DNA of 64,000 nt from Parvularcula sp. BBD 1991-13 (lineage in GTDB: Bacteria; Pseudomonadota; Alphaproteobacteria; Caulobacterales; Parvularculaceae). The notes beneath the pieces were generated by a model. The model saw only the letters and a list, made by a program, of their open reading frames with translations, was not told where the DNA came from and made no database searches. The DNA is taken from assembly GCA_001657385.1 (NCBI GenBank), contig LYSZ01000003.1, positions 315,001 through 379,000 on the forward strand, given 5' to 3'. The position numbers and the translations under genes are program-made. Of the stretch, positions 1-10,417 are shown piece by piece; position 1 is the first letter of the stretch, and every line of letters starts with the position of its first letter.

Positions 1-1241
1 GCGCCAAGCGCTGATTGATGTTCGCCGTTAAATTCGACGTAATTCCGGATCAGGCCGGCGGCGACGGCGAAGCCGGGCGCGCCCGCCGCCTCCGGCGCGC
101 CGACGAAATGGTTCGGCCGGCCGAGGCGCGCCTTGACGCCGAGGGCGCGTTCGGCGATCTCGCGCGCGCCGACCAGAAGGCTGCCGCCGCCGGTGATCAC
201 GGCGCGGCGCAGCCCCGCGCGGCGCACCAGGTCTTCCGGCCACTGCCGCGCGACGAGTTCGAAGATTTCCTCCATGCGCGGAATAATCACCTCGCACAGG
301 TCGGCGCGGCTGGCGCGGGCGGTCTCCCCGGCGACGCCGAGCTGCGGAAATTCAAGATAGCGGTGCTCGTCTCCCGGTCCGATCAGCGCCGCGCCGTGCA
401 GGGTCTTCACCCGCTCGGCGTGGGCGAGCGGCGCGCCGAAAATCTGCGCGATGTCCTTGGTGATGTGCCCGCCGCCGATGGGCGCGCCGCCCGCGTCGAT
501 GAGCGCGCCGTTGTCGTAAACGGCGTAGCCGGTGGAGGACGCGCCGATGTCGATCAGGACGACGCCGAGTTCCTTCTCGTCTTCGAGCAGAACCGCCTCG
601 GCGGCGGCGTAGGGCGCGGCGGCGAAGACGTCGGCCTTGAGCCCGCACCGCTCCACGAGACCGCTCAGATTGTCGAGCACGCTCCGGCGCACGCCGATCC
701 CGAGCATCTCGGTTGAAAGCATCGCGCCGGAGAGCCCGACGGGATCGCGCATGATGTCGGCGCCGTCCACCTTGAAATCGATCGGCGCGGCGTGCAGCGT
801 CAGGCAGTCGGCGGGGCTCGCCAGCCGGGCGCCTTCGCTCAGGGAGTCCTCGACGTCCTCCACGGCGACGTAACCGCCGGCGATTTCCATGTCGACGCCG
901 ATGCGCCGCGCGCGCAGATAGCGGCCCGGCGCGGCGATGCAGATCCGGGCGACGCGCCCGCCCGCCATGCGCTCGGCCGCGTCCACGGCGCTGCGCACGC
1001 CGGTTTCGATATCCCCCGCGGTCGCGGGCGCGCGCGCGCGCAAGGGAAGCCCGTGACAGCCGACGCCGATGATTTCCGGGGACTGATGAAAACCGCCCGC
1101 AAGACCGGCGTCACGGCCACGCGCCGCGCCCGGCTCGCCAAGCCGCGCCACGAAACAGGCGATCTTCGACGCGCCGATGTCGAGCGCGGCGATGAGCGTC
1201 TCGTCCTTGCGGCGCGGGCCGCCCTTACGGGATGGCGTCAT
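1..1241 (-). CDS. ftsA: Cell division protein FtsA (3' end cut by window edge)
   Basis: Actin-like ATPase that tethers FtsZ filaments to the inner membrane and helps activate septal peptidoglycan synthesis. The reading frame opens with an ATG at 1239-1241 and reads MTPSRKGGPRRKDE, then LIAALDIGASKIACFVARLG, the phosphate-1 motif of the actin fold. It stays open to base 1, where the frame reads AGLIRNYVEFNGEH. About 413 residues are visible against a usual 420-440, so only the C-terminal membrane-targeting tail is missing. It follows ftsQ after a gap of about 100 bp, the standard dcw position; ftsZ would be expected just outside the window. Identification is firm; the true C-terminus cannot be seen. 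Confidence 0.93.
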   Translation of the reverse strand, partial: MTPSRKGGPRRKDETLIAALDIGASKIACFVARLGEPGAARGRDAGLAGGFHQSPEIIGVGCHGLPLRARAPATAGDIETGVRSAVDAAERMAGGRVARICIAAPGRYLRARRIGVDMEIAGGYVAVEDVEDSLSEGARLASPADCLTLHAAPIDFKVDGADIMRDPVGLSGAMLSTEMLGIGVRRSVLDNLSGLVERCGLKADVFAAAPYAAAEAVLLEDEKELGVVLIDIGASSTGYAVYDNGALIDAGGAPIGGGHITKDIAQIFGAPLAHAERVKTLHGAALIGPGDEHRYLEFPQLGVAGETARASRADLCEVIIPRMEEIFELVARQWPEDLVRRAGLRRAVITGGGSLLVGAREIAERALGVKARLGRPNHFVGAPEAAGAPGFAVAAGLIRNYVEFNGEHQSALG

Positions 1242-1342
1242 GTTGGCATTCGAGTGTCCACGCATTCGGTTTGTCACGCCTATCGAGCGGTCGGAAGCGG
1301 AACGCAGAAGGAGCGGCGGGGCGCCGTTCGCGCCCTTCCCCG

Positions 1343-2239
1343 TCAAATGCCGCCGGCGCTTTTGCCTGCGGGCGCGGCGTCCTGCAATTCCCGATCCCCC
1401 GGCTCCCCCTTTCGTCTGTAAACCAAGTTTTCAGGATTTCTAAGGTCGATATATTCGAGCGGCTCGTCAAGCAAGCGCAGCTCGTCGTGCAGGCGGGCCA
1501 GATCCGCGATCGCCTGGCGATAGCCGAGTTCGGGAAACTTGATGTCGACGCCGGCCTTGGTGCGCAGGTTCCAGCGCCGCTCGCTCACCCGGATCAGCGC
1601 CGAGGCGCGTCCCCACAACGCCGGCTCCTCGCGCAGGGCGGCGAGCACGCCGGACGCCGCCCCCGGCGCGCCCGCGCCGACGATCAGCGGCAGGTTGGCG
1701 TATTCGTAGGCGCCGACCGGGCGGATGACGGCGCCGTTCTCGTCGATCAGGTGCAGGGCGCCGGAAAGCTGCCACACGGCTGCCGGTTCGCGCTCGCGCA
1801 CCGACACGTGCAGCGTGTTGGGCAGGAGCCGCGAGACGGCCGCGGAACGCACCCAGCCGATCTCCTCGACCCGGGCGCGGGCCGCGTGCAGGTCGAGATG
1901 CAGCAGCGACGACCCGATCACCGGGCCGACCGCGCCGATGAGTTCGTCCTCGCTGGTCTGGGCGAGGCCCTTTACGGTAATGCGCCGGATCTCGAAGCCC
2001 GCGGCGACGGCGCCGGCCCCGGCCGCGCGGCTCGCCCGCTCGCCCATCAGGCCGACATAGCCGCCGGACCACAACAGCGCGAGCCCGGCGAGACCGACCA
2101 CGACCAGCGCCGCTATCGACGCCCGCGAGAACCGCGCCCAGAACGAGGACAGCGCCGCGAAGAGGGGCGGCCGCACGCCGCTGCGCTTGCGCCCGGCGCG
2201 CTTGGCGTTCCCGGCGGGCTTTTTTTTCACCTTAGGCAC
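1343..2239 (-). CDS. ftsQ: Cell division protein FtsQ
   Basis: Bitopic division protein of the FtsQLB complex, linking early and late divisome proteins. A basic cytoplasmic N-terminus is followed by one membrane helix (about residues 40-62, [18 protein letters not shown]) and a POTRA domain beginning [25 protein letters not shown] prefer the GTG at 2237-2239 ([10 protein letters not shown]) because GGAGGA lies 6-7 nt before it; an in-frame ATG at 2260 lies upstream of that Shine-Dalgarno and would add seven residues. The gene overlaps the end of ddl by 13 bp. The start region holds a run of eight A residues coding for the lysines, a possible slippage tract. Length about 298 aa is normal for alphaproteobacteria. 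Confidence 0.88.
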   Translation of the reverse strand: MPKVKKKPAGNAKRAGRKRSGVRPPLFAALSSFWARFSRASIAALVVVGLAGLALLWSGGYVGLMGERASRAAGAGAVAAGFEIRRITVKGLAQTSEDELIGAVGPVIGSSLLHLDLHAARARVEEIGWVRSAAVSRLLPNTLHVSVREREPAAVWQLSGALHLIDENGAVIRPVGAYEYANLPLIVGAGAPGAASGVLAALREEPALWGRASALIRVSERRWNLRTKAGVDIKFPELGYRQAIADLARLHDELRLLDEPLEYIDLRNPENLVYRRKGEPGDRELQDAAPAGKSAGGI

Positions 2240-3180
2240 GATGCGTCCTCCACCATCCATGCGCAGAGTTCGGAAAAGGATACGCCGAGATGGGCCGCCT
2301 GCTCCGGCGCAAGCGACGTCGCGGTAAGCCCGGGCTGGGTGTTCACCTCAAGGCAGAAGAGCGTCTCGCCGTCCGCCGTCTCGTCATAGCGGAAATCCGC
2401 GCGGGAAAGCCCGCGGCAGCCCAGCGCCCGGTGCGCGCGCAGGGAGAGGTCGAGACAACGCTCGGTGACGTCCGCGGGCAGGTCGGCGGGCAGGACGTGG
2501 TCCGATCCCCCGGCGGCGTATTTCGCTTCGTAGTCGTAAAAACTGAGCGCGGTGGTGATCTCCGTTACGCACAAGGCGCGCTCGCCCATGACGGCGACGG
2601 TCAGCTCGCGCCCCGGAACGAAGCGCTCGACCAGGACGTCCTCGCCCAGCGCCCATTCCTCGCCGGTCAGTTCCGCCGGCGGCCGATTGTCGCCCGGGCG
2701 GATGATATGGACGCCCACGGACGAGCCCTGCGCGTTGGGCTTGATCACATAAGGCGGGGCCATGACGCCGCCCGCCGCCGCCTCGGCGCGGGAGACGATC
2801 TTTCCCTCCGGCGAGGGAATGCCCGCCTCCTCGAACACCGCCTTCGCGCGCTGCTTGTCCATGGCGAGGGAAGACGCGAGAACCCCCGAATGGGTGTAGG
2901 GCAGCCCCATGACCTCAAGCAGCCCCTGGACGCAGCCGTCCTCTCCCCACTGGCCATGCAGCGCGTTGAAGACGGCGTCCGGCGTCGCCACGGCAAGCCG
3001 GGCGGCGAGATCGCGGCCGGCGTCGATCTCGACGACGTCATAGCCCGCCTCGCGCAGGGCGCGCGCCGCCGCCGCGCCGGAATTCAGCGACACCTCGCGT
3101 TCGGGTGACCAGCCGCCCTTGATGACGGCGATATGTTGAAATCGCCTGTCTTCCACGATTTTACCCGCGCCGGAATTCAA
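2227..3180 (-). CDS. ddl: D-alanine--D-alanine ligase
   Basis: ATP-grasp enzyme joining two D-alanines to make the dipeptide that MurF adds to UDP-MurNAc-tripeptide in the cytoplasm. The 317-aa product shows the N-terminal [17 protein letters not shown] motif of Ddl, [25 protein letters not shown] in substrate site 1, [12 protein letters not shown] for ATP binding, and the C-terminal metal and substrate segment [12 protein letters not shown]. Its ATG overlaps the murB stop by 4 bp (ATGA), which implies translational coupling. It sits between murB and ftsQ as in most alphaproteobacterial dcw clusters. No key residue appears missing. Confidence 0.95.
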   Translation of the reverse strand: MNSGAGKIVEDRRFQHIAVIKGGWSPEREVSLNSGAAAARALREAGYDVVEIDAGRDLAARLAVATPDAVFNALHGQWGEDGCVQGLLEVMGLPYTHSGVLASSLAMDKQRAKAVFEEAGIPSPEGKIVSRAEAAAGGVMAPPYVIKPNAQGSSVGVHIIRPGDNRPPAELTGEEWALGEDVLVERFVPGRELTVAVMGERALCVTEITTALSFYDYEAKYAAGGSDHVLPADLPADVTERCLDLSLRAHRALGCRGLSRADFRYDETADGETLFCLEVNTQPGLTATSLAPEQAAHLGVSFSELCAWMVEDASCLR

Positions 3181-4094
3181 GGTTGCGCCTCCCCTACCCG
3201 CCTGATCTCCCAGCGCAGATCGACGCCGGTTTCGCGTTTAACGTCGGCGCGCAGCGATTCGATCAGCGTCTCCAGATCCGCCGCGCTCGCGCCGCCGCGG
3301 TTGATCATGAAATTGCAATGCTGTTCGGAGACCTTAGCGTCGCCGACGACGCGGCCGCGCCCGCCGACCCTGTCGATGAGCTGCCATGATTTCAGCCCGC
3401 CGGACAAGGCCGGGTCCGGGTTGGCGAAGGTCGACCCGCCGGTGCGCTCGCGGATCGGCTGCGTCGCCTCGCGCTTTTCGCTGATCGCGTCCATCCGCGC
3501 GAGGATCGCCTGCGGATCGTCCGCACGGCCCTGAAACCTCGCCTGCGTAAAAATAAGGCCGTCCGCCGCGGCGCAATGGCGATAGGAAAACCCCATCTCC
3601 CGATTGCTCAGGACACGCCGGGTCCCGTCGCGGTCATAAGCGACCGCCTCGACGAGCGCGTCCGCGGTCTCGCCGCCATAGGCGCCCGCGTTCATGGCGA
3701 GCGCGCCGCCGACGGTCCCCGGCACGCCGCGGAAAAACTCAAGTCCCGCAATTCCCGCCGCCGCCGCGGCCTTGGCGACCTGCGCGTCGATCGCCGCGGC
3801 GCCGGCCGTCAATGTCAGCCCGTCCGTCTCTATTTTCCGGAACGGCGAGCCGAGCCGGATCACCACCCCGCGCACGCCGCCGTCGCGCACCAAAAGGTTC
3901 GAGCCGACGCCGACCGGCAGGAGCGGCATGTCACGGGGGGTTTCTTTGAGGAACGCGGCGAGATCCTCCTCGTCCGCCGGCGCGAACAGGACGTCCGCCG
4001 GCCCGCCCACGCGAAACCATGTGAGTGCGGACAAATCCGCGCCCTCCACGTATTTGCCGCGTACGGAGGGAAGATCGTCCACGCGCGCCCGCAT
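3177..4094 (-). CDS. murB: UDP-N-acetylenolpyruvoylglucosamine reductase
   Basis: FAD enzyme that reduces UDP-GlcNAc-enolpyruvate to UDP-MurNAc, the second committed step of peptidoglycan precursor synthesis. The 305-aa product shows the FAD domain motifs [34 protein letters not shown] and [23 protein letters not shown]. It also has the catalytic serine segment GGSTFANP and the C-terminal [17 protein letters not shown]. The frame stays open upstream into murC, but the ATG at 4092-4094 lies 1 bp after the murC stop and gives the family-typical N-terminus [18 protein letters not shown], so I chose it. It overlaps ddl by 4 bp downstream. Confidence 0.94.
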   Translation of the reverse strand: MRARVDDLPSVRGKYVEGADLSALTWFRVGGPADVLFAPADEEDLAAFLKETPRDMPLLPVGVGSNLLVRDGGVRGVVIRLGSPFRKIETDGLTLTAGAAAIDAQVAKAAAAAGIAGLEFFRGVPGTVGGALAMNAGAYGGETADALVEAVAYDRDGTRRVLSNREMGFSYRHCAAADGLIFTQARFQGRADDPQAILARMDAISEKREATQPIRERTGGSTFANPDPALSGGLKSWQLIDRVGGRGRVVGDAKVSEQHCNFMINRGGASAADLETLIESLRADVKRETGVDLRWEIRRVGEAQP

Positions 4095-4095
4095 C

Positions 4096-5550
4096 CTAGA
4101 ACGAGACCTTTTCGAGCCGGTCCGCCAGCGCGTTGGCGTGGACGGTGATGTCCCCGGCGCCGAGGAAGATGACGTAATCGCCTGGCGCCGCGGTCGCGGC
4201 GACGATCCGCGGCAGGGCGTCGAAACTCTCCAGCGCGCGCGCGTCCTTGTGGCCATGGGCTTCGAGGCCGGCGACAAGGGCGTCGCGGTCCGCACCCTCG
4301 ATCGGCGCTTCCCCCGCCGCGTAGACGTCGGCGACGATCGCCACGTCCGCCTCGTTGAGGCAGGCGCAGAAATCGTCGAAGAGATCGCGCAGCCGGCTAT
4401 GGCGGTGCGGCTGCACCACGGCGATCAGCTTGCCGGAAGCGATGCTGCGCGCCGCGCGCAGGACTGCCGAGATTTCCGCCGGATGGTGGCCGTAATCGTC
4501 GATGATCCTGACGCCGTTCCACGTCCCGGCGAGGGTGAAGCGGCGCTTGACCCCGGCGAAGTTGGCGAAGCCGGTCCGGATCTGGTCGTCCGTCGCCCCG
4601 AGGCGCTTGGCGACGATCGCGGCGGGCAGCGCGTTGAGGACATTATGCACCCCCGGCATCGGCAGGGCGACATCCTCGATGCGGGAGAGAACTTCCCCGC
4701 GCTCGCGGAAAACGATGTCGTAGCGCGAGACGCCGTCTTCGAAACGGATACGGTCGGCGCGCACGTCCGCCTGCGGATTGACGCCGTAGGTGATGAGCCG
4801 CCGGTCGGTGACGCGCCCCACCAGCGCCTGCACCTCCGGGTGATCGAGGCAGACCACGCCGAAGCCGTAAAACGGCGTGTTCTCGATAAAGGTGTCGAAA
4901 GCGTCGCGCAGGTTTTCAAATCCGCCCCAGTGGTCGAGATGCTCCGGGTCGATGTTCGTGACCACCGCCACCGTCGTCGGCAGGCGGATGAACGTGCCGT
5001 CGGACTCGTCCGCCTCCACGACCATCCAGTCGCCCTCGCCGAGGCGGGCGTTGGCGCCGTAGGCGTTGATGACGCCGCCATTGATCACCGTCGGATCGAG
5101 ACCCGCCTCGTCGAGAAGCGCGGCGACCATGCTCGTCGTGGTGGTCTTGCCGTGGGTGCCGGCGACGGAGACGGTCCATTTCAGACGCATCAGTTCGGCC
5201 AGCATGTCGGCGCGGCGCACAACCGGGATATGGCGCGCGCGGGCCGCGGCCACCTCCGGATTGTCGCGGCGGATGGCGGTGGAAATGATCACCGCTTCCG
5301 CGCCGTCGACATTGTCCGGATCGTGGCCGATCGCGATGGAAACGCCCTTCTCGCGCAGGCGTTTCACCGTCGCGCCCTCGGCGATGTCGGAGCCGCGCAC
5401 CTCGTAACCGAGATTGTGCATCACCTCCGCAATGCCGCTCATGCCGATGCCGCCGATGCCGACGAAATGGATCGGGCCGACGCCGAAGGGCAGCCGGGTC
5501 TTCATCGTCGGCGTCTGTAGCCTGGAATACGGATTGTTCATCATCATCAT
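4096..5550 (-). CDS. murC: UDP-N-acetylmuramate--L-alanine ligase
   Basis: Mur ligase adding L-alanine to UDP-MurNAc. The N-terminal domain carries the MurC signature [20 protein letters not shown]; the central domain has the ATP loop [18 protein letters not shown] and the EADESDGTF segment; [16 protein letters not shown] marks the C-terminal domain. Four ATG codons in tandem (5539-5550) open the frame and a fifth candidate start, MKTRLPFG, lies 15 codons in. None has a convincing ribosome binding site, so the start is uncertain within about 45 nt. The gene follows murG after 23 bp and its stop is 1 bp from murB. Confidence 0.94.
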   Translation of the reverse strand: MMMMNNPYSRLQTPTMKTRLPFGVGPIHFVGIGGIGMSGIAEVMHNLGYEVRGSDIAEGATVKRLREKGVSIAIGHDPDNVDGAEAVIISTAIRRDNPEVAAARARHIPVVRRADMLAELMRLKWTVSVAGTHGKTTTTSMVAALLDEAGLDPTVINGGVINAYGANARLGEGDWMVVEADESDGTFIRLPTTVAVVTNIDPEHLDHWGGFENLRDAFDTFIENTPFYGFGVVCLDHPEVQALVGRVTDRRLITYGVNPQADVRADRIRFEDGVSRYDIVFRERGEVLSRIEDVALPMPGVHNVLNALPAAIVAKRLGATDDQIRTGFANFAGVKRRFTLAGTWNGVRIIDDYGHHPAEISAVLRAARSIASGKLIAVVQPHRHSRLRDLFDDFCACLNEADVAIVADVYAAGEAPIEGADRDALVAGLEAHGHKDARALESFDALPRIVAATAAPGDYVIFLGAGDITVHANALADRLEKVSF

Positions 5551-5573
5551 CAGGACGGACTCAACTGTTTGCG

Positions 5574-6710
5574 TCAGGCCCCGGCAGGCGGGTCGGCATG
5601 GGCGTTCGCGATTCCTTCGACAAGGTCGGCCAGCGCCTCGGCCGCGTTCGGTTTGACCCGGCCGCGCGCGGCGCGCGCCATCGCGCCGAGACGCGCGGGA
5701 TTGGCGAGCAGCGTCTCCAGCGCCGAGCCTAGGGCGTCAGCGTTAAAAATCTTTTCAGGCATAAGAATGGCCGCGCTCGCCTCGGAAAGGACACGGGCGT
5801 TGCCGGTCTGGTGATCGTCCATGGCGATGGCGAGCGGGACGAGGATCGAGGCGCGCCCGATGGCGGAAAGCTCGGTCACGGTCGAAGCCCCGGCGCGGGC
5901 AATGACGAGATGCGCGTCGGCCATGCGCTGCGGCAGATCCCTGAAGAACGGCGCAACCTCATGGGCGACGCCCGCCGCCTCATAGGCGGCGCGGACCTTG
6001 TCCGCTTCCGCGTCGCGCGCCTGGTGCACGACGCTCAACCGCGCCCGCAGGGCCGCCGGCAGGCGCGCCACGGCCGCCGGCGGCGCCTCGGAAAAAACGC
6101 TCGCGCCCTGGCTGCCGCCGAAGATCAGGATGTTGACGTCGCCGTCCGGGGCAACCTCCGTAAACGGCGCATCGCGCAGGGCCGCCACCGCGTCGCGCAC
6201 CGGATTGCCAACCTCGACCGTGTTGGCGACGCCGGCCGGCAGCTTGTCCAGCGCCGGAAAGCCGTGCGCCGTGAACGCAGCGCCCCTGACCAGAAGCCGG
6301 TTGGCGCGGCCGAGCACCCCGTTCTGTTCGTGCACCCCGTAGGGAACGTTGAGGAGCGACGCCGCCTTCATCGACGGCAGCGAGGGATAGCCGCCGAAGC
6401 CCACCGCCGCGGCCGGATTGCGCCGCCGCAATTCCCGCAGCGCCTTGACGAGACCGCCCGCCATGGACGCCGCAGCGAAGATTTTCGCCACCGGTCCGCC
6501 GATCGACGGGCTGGCGGCGGAAATCATGAACCGGTCGTCCGCGGGAAAATCGTCGGCGTAGCGCGCGCCGCGCGCGTCGGTGACGAGCAGGATCTCGCGG
6601 CCCCGCCGTTTCAGCGCCTGCGCCAGCGCCTCGGCCGGGAACATGTGTCCGCCGGTGCCGCCGGCGGCGAGCGCGATCGGCCCGCTGACGGATGCGTTCG
6701 CCCCGGTCAC
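5574..6710 (-). CDS. murG: UDP-GlcNAc:MurNAc-(pentapeptide) pyrophosphoryl-undecaprenol GlcNAc transferase
   Basis: Peripheral membrane glycosyltransferase (GT28) that converts lipid I to lipid II on the inner leaflet of the cytoplasmic membrane. Motifs: [22 protein letters not shown] (N-terminal nucleotide loop), [38 protein letters not shown], and the UDP-GlcNAc site [15 protein letters not shown]. The frame is open upstream over ftsW. The GTG at 6708-6710 overlaps the ftsW stop as GTGA, continuing the overlap pattern of this operon, and leaves a 378-aa protein of normal length. Confidence 0.94.
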   Translation of the reverse strand: MTGANASVSGPIALAAGGTGGHMFPAEALAQALKRRGREILLVTDARGARYADDFPADDRFMISAASPSIGGPVAKIFAAASMAGGLVKALRELRRRNPAAAVGFGGYPSLPSMKAASLLNVPYGVHEQNGVLGRANRLLVRGAAFTAHGFPALDKLPAGVANTVEVGNPVRDAVAALRDAPFTEVAPDGDVNILIFGGSQGASVFSEAPPAAVARLPAALRARLSVVHQARDAEADKVRAAYEAAGVAHEVAPFFRDLPQRMADAHLVIARAGASTVTELSAIGRASILVPLAIAMDDHQTGNARVLSEASAAILMPEKIFNADALGSALETLLANPARLGAMARAARGRVKPNAAEALADLVEGIANAHADPPAGA

Positions 6711-7843
6711 GGCATGATGTCCTTGCGCCGCGAGACGCCGTGATGCTCGCGCATCAGCGCGAAGATCAGCCCGACCGTCAGCGCCGTGGCGAGCAGCGAG
6801 GAACCGCCATAGGAAATGAAGGGCAGCGTCATCCCCTTGGCCGGCATGGCGCGCAGGGCGACGCCGATATTGATGATCGCCTGGAAGCCGATCATGGCCG
6901 CGAGCCCCGACACGGCGCATTGCGCGAAGATGCTGCGCAGTCCCGCGGCGATGACGAAGGCGCGCACCACGAACACCGCGAACAGGAGAATGATCGCGGC
7001 GCAGAGAACGAACCCGAACTCCTCGCCGGCGACGGAAAAGATGAAATCCGTATGCGCATCGGGCAGGCTTCCCTTCACCGGCGGCGCGTCGCCCCGTCCG
7101 ATCAGGCCGCCATTGGCGATGGTCTCAAGCGAGCGGTCCACCTGGTAGGTCTCGGCGGCGGCGGGGTTCAGGAACCCCTCGATGCGCTGCGCCACATGGT
7201 CGGAAAGATAATAGCCCGCGGCGAGCGCGCCGGCGCCCGCGACGGCGAGCAGCGCGATCCACAGCCAGCTCCAGCCGGCGATGAAAAACATCAGCGCCCA
7301 GACCGCCGTGACCAGCGCCCACTGGCCGAAATCGGGCTGCGCCAGCAGCAGCGCGGCGAAGACAACGTAAAGCCCCATGGCGAGGGCGCCGCCGGGGAAC
7401 TTCGGATCGCGCGCGCCCTCCGCCAGCATCCAGGCGGCGGCGATCACGAAGCCCGGCTTGGCGAATTCCGAGGGCTGCAACAGCGCCGGGCCGATATCGA
7501 GCCAGCGCCGCGCCCCGTTCACTTCCTCCGCGATGAGGAGCGTCAGCCCCATCAGCGCAAGGCCGCCGAGGAAAACGATCACCCCCAGCCGGCGGGCGTA
7601 GAGCGGCGGCAGGAGCGACACCGCGACCATCGCCGCGAGCGCCGGTCCGAGAAAGATGAGCTGGCGGACGGGAAAGAAAAACTCGCCGATGCCGCCGATG
7701 CGCGCCGCCGCCGACGGCCCCGCGGCGAGCAGGACAACGACCCCGATGGTCGCGATCAGCCCGAGGATCGCCAGCCCGGTGCGGTCGACCGACCACCACC
7801 AGCGGGCGAACAGCGAATTGTCGACGCGCGAGACCCGCCTCAT
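6707..7843 (-). CDS. ftsW: Septal peptidoglycan glycosyltransferase FtsW
   Basis: SEDS-family polytopic membrane protein that polymerises lipid II at the division septum together with its class B PBP partner FtsI. About ten membrane helices are evident in 378 aa. Family motifs include ARRWLDIGPALLQPSEFAKPGFV near the middle and FISYGGSSLLATALTVG towards the C-terminus. The start ATGA overlaps the murD stop (7840-7843) and its stop overlaps the murG GTG, so the three genes are translationally coupled. FtsW rather than RodA is assigned from its dcw position. Confidence 0.94.
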   Translation of the reverse strand: MRRVSRVDNSLFARWWWSVDRTGLAILGLIATIGVVVLLAAGPSAAARIGGIGEFFFPVRQLIFLGPALAAMVAVSLLPPLYARRLGVIVFLGGLALMGLTLLIAEEVNGARRWLDIGPALLQPSEFAKPGFVIAAAWMLAEGARDPKFPGGALAMGLYVVFAALLLAQPDFGQWALVTAVWALMFFIAGWSWLWIALLAVAGAGALAAGYYLSDHVAQRIEGFLNPAAAETYQVDRSLETIANGGLIGRGDAPPVKGSLPDAHTDFIFSVAGEEFGFVLCAAIILLFAVFVVRAFVIAAGLRSIFAQCAVSGLAAMIGFQAIINIGVALRAMPAKGMTLPFISYGGSSLLATALTVGLIFALMREHHGVSRRKDIMP

Positions 7844-9276
7844 GCCGCCGCTCCCTTCGCAGGCGATCCGTTTGCGGATCGTTTCGGTTCAAGGCCGGCG
7901 ACCGCCGCGCGAAACGCCTCGCCGCGCGCCTCGAAATTCCTGAACTGATCGTAGGACGCGCAGGCCGGCGAGAGCAGCACCACAGGCGCTTTGGCGTCGC
8001 CCGCCTCGGCGTCCGCGGCGGCGGCGGCGACCGCCTCGGCGAGGGTGTCGCACATCGCCGTCTCGACGAGGCCGCCCAGATCCTCCTCGAAAACCGGCGC
8101 CGCCTCGCCAATGAAATAGGCCTTGCGCACCGACGCCATATGCGGCGCGAGAGCGGCGACGGTCTCGTCTTTCGCGCGGCCGCCGGCAATCCAGTAAATA
8201 TCGCGATAGGCGCCGAGAGCGCGGGCCGCCGCGGTGATGTTGGTCGCCTTGGAATCGTTGATGAACGCCACCTTGCCGAGGCGCCCCGCCTCCTCCAGGC
8301 GATGGGCCAGTCCCTCGAAACGTTCCGCGGCGCTGACCGCAACCGCCGGCGCGACGCCGAAGCGCGAGGCGACCGCCGCGGCCGCGGCGATGTTTTGATG
8401 GTTATGCGCGCCGGCCAGCGCCCGCGCGCCGTCAAGCCCGCCCGCCTCGGCCGTCTTGCCGTCGAGATTGTAGAACAGCTTGCCGTCCAGGGCGTAAAAT
8501 CCCCGCCCCAGCGTCCCCTGCGCCGACACCGGGACGACGTCGGCGACGCACCGGGCGGTCAATTCCGTACACGCCGCTTCGCCGTATTCGTCGTCGACGC
8601 CCGCCACCGCCAGGTCGCCCGGCTGCTGGTTCAGGAAAATGCGCATCTTGGCGGCGAAATAGTTCTCCATCGAACCGTGCCGATCGAGGTGGTCCGGCGC
8701 AAGGTTCAAGAACACCGCTGCATCGAGGCGCAGCGAGCGGGTCAGGTCGAGCTGGTAAGAGGAAAGCTCAAGCACGTAGACCGAGCCCGCCTGCGGCGCG
8801 GGCAGCGACAACACCGCCGCGCCGATATTCCCGCCGACATAGACGTCCAGCCCCGCCTCTTTCAGCATGTGGCCGATCAGCGCCGTCGTCGTCGACTTGC
8901 CGTTGGTGCCGGTGACGCCGACGAGGCGCGGGCGCTCCGCGGCCGGCATCGCGTTGACGGCGCGCGCGAACAGCTCCGTATCGCCGTAAGCGGGGACCTT
9001 TTCCTGGTTCGCCTTGCGCACGATCGCATGCGGCTTGGGCGCGATGAGGGGCACGCCGGGGCTGACGATCACCGCCGTCAGGTCCTTCCACGGCCATTCC
9101 TTCGGATGTTCGCAGCGATACTCCGTGTCCGCCGTTTTCTCCCGCGCCTCGGCGCTTTCGTCGAAGGAAAAAACCTCCGCGCCCGATGCGATCAGCGCGT
9201 CGCAGGCCGCAAGCCCGCTAAGGCCGAGACCGAACACGCCGATTTTTTTGTTCTTGACGTCGGGGATCAGGATCAT
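7840..9276 (-). CDS. murD: UDP-N-acetylmuramoylalanine--D-glutamate ligase
   Basis: Mur ligase adding D-glutamate to UDP-MurNAc-L-Ala. The 478-aa product has the N-terminal Rossmann-like segment KIGVFGLGLSGLAACDAL, the ATP loop GVTGTNGKSTTTALIGHML, the metal-binding LNLAPDHLDRHGSMENYFAAK, and the C-terminal domain region INDSKATNITAAARAL. GAGGGCGCC precedes the ATG, and mraY ends 7 bp upstream. The 3' end overlaps ftsW by 4 bp. Confidence 0.95.
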   Translation of the reverse strand: MILIPDVKNKKIGVFGLGLSGLAACDALIASGAEVFSFDESAEAREKTADTEYRCEHPKEWPWKDLTAVIVSPGVPLIAPKPHAIVRKANQEKVPAYGDTELFARAVNAMPAAERPRLVGVTGTNGKSTTTALIGHMLKEAGLDVYVGGNIGAAVLSLPAPQAGSVYVLELSSYQLDLTRSLRLDAAVFLNLAPDHLDRHGSMENYFAAKMRIFLNQQPGDLAVAGVDDEYGEAACTELTARCVADVVPVSAQGTLGRGFYALDGKLFYNLDGKTAEAGGLDGARALAGAHNHQNIAAAAAVASRFGVAPAVAVSAAERFEGLAHRLEEAGRLGKVAFINDSKATNITAAARALGAYRDIYWIAGGRAKDETVAALAPHMASVRKAYFIGEAAPVFEEDLGGLVETAMCDTLAEAVAAAAADAEAGDAKAPVVLLSPACASYDQFRNFEARGEAFRAAVAGLEPKRSANGSPAKGAAA

Positions 9277-9283
9277 GGCGCCC

Positions 9284-10417
9284 TCAGCGCAGCTTCAGGG
9301 TGGAAAGGCCGATCAGCGCGAGCACCACGGCGATGATCCAGAAACGGATCACGATAGTCGATTCCTTCCAGCCCAGATGTTCGAAATGATGGTGAATCGG
9401 GGCCATGCGGAACACCCGCTTGCCCGTCAGCTTGAACGAAGCGATCTGGATCATCACCGACAGCCCTTCGAGAACGAAGAGGCCGCCGACAATGGCGAGC
9501 ACGATTTCGTGCTTGGAGGCGACCGCGATGGCGCCGATGGCGCCGCCGAGTGCGAGCGAGCCGGTGTCGCCCATGAAGATCGCCGCCGGCGGCGCGTTGA
9601 ACCACAAAAAGCCGAGTCCCGCGCCGATCACCGCGCCGCAGATGACGGCGAGTTCTCCCGCGCCCGGCACGTAAGGCACGCCGAGATAATCGGCGAACAC
9701 CACGTTGCCAACCAGATAGACGATCAGCGCATAGGCGCCCGCCGCAATCATCACCGGCACGGTGGCGAGGCCGTCGAGCCCGTCGGTGATGTTCACCGTG
9801 TTCGAGGCGCCGACGATGACGAACGCCGCGAACGGCACGATGAACCAGCCAAGGGGCACGCCCGGCGCGCTGAACCATTCCTCGAACAGGCGGATCGGAA
9901 AAAACGGAACGCCCACGGATGTCGCCATGCCCTGCGGCGCGGTGGCGTCGGCGGCGAGCGCGCTCATGCACAGATACCCGGCGAGAAGCGCGACCGCGAA
10001 CTGGACGACGAGCTTCAGGCTGCCGACGACGCCGTCGGCGGATTGCTTCGTCACCTTCAGATAGTCGTCGATGAAGCCGAGAGCGCCGAAAGCGAGCGTC
10101 ACGCCCATCACGATCCAGACATAGATATTGTCGAGCCGCGCCCACAGAAACGTCGCCACGGTCAGCGACAGCAGGATCAGGACCCCGCCCATGGTCGGCG
10201 TGCCGGCTTTCTCGATGATATGGGTTTGCGGCCCGTCGGCGCGGATCGGCTGGCCCCGCCCCTGTTTGCGGCGCATCCAGCGGATCAGCGACGGCCCGAG
10301 CAGGAAAGACATGACAAGCGCCGTCATCACCGCCCCGCCGGTGCGGAAAGTCAGATAACGGAAGACGTTGAAGAGCTGAAAGTCATCCGCAAGGGGGGTC
10401 AGCAAATGGTAGAGCAT
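9284..10417 (-). CDS. mraY: Phospho-MurNAc-pentapeptide-transferase
   Basis: Polytopic membrane enzyme that transfers phospho-MurNAc-pentapeptide to undecaprenyl phosphate to give lipid I. The 377-aa product has about ten membrane helices. Catalytic landmarks are present: the aspartate pair in GFIDDYLKV, the [15 protein letters not shown] loop, [12 protein letters not shown], and the histidine loop [15 protein letters not shown]. The ATG overlaps the murF stop by one base (TGATG). Position between murF and murD is standard. Confidence 0.96.
   Translation of the reverse strand: MLYHLLTPLADDFQLFNVFRYLTFRTGGAVMTALVMSFLLGPSLIRWMRRKQGRGQPIRADGPQTHIIEKAGTPTMGGVLILLSLTVATFLWARLDNIYVWIVMGVTLAFGALGFIDDYLKVTKQSADGVVGSLKLVVQFAVALLAGYLCMSALAADATAPQGMATSVGVPFFPIRLFEEWFSAPGVPLGWFIVPFAAFVIVGASNTVNITDGLDGLATVPVMIAAGAYALIVYLVGNVVFADYLGVPYVPGAGELAVICGAVIGAGLGFLWFNAPPAAIFMGDTGSLALGGAIGAIAVASKHEIVLAIVGGLFVLEGLSVMIQIASFKLTGKRVFRMAPIHHHFEHLGWKESTIVIRFWIIAVVLALIGLSTLKLR

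Noticed and set aside
3694-5520. 608-aa plus-strand frame over murB and murC
   Set aside because: Antisense shadow in GC-rich DNA with no recognisable domain; murC and murB on the other strand explain the region fully.
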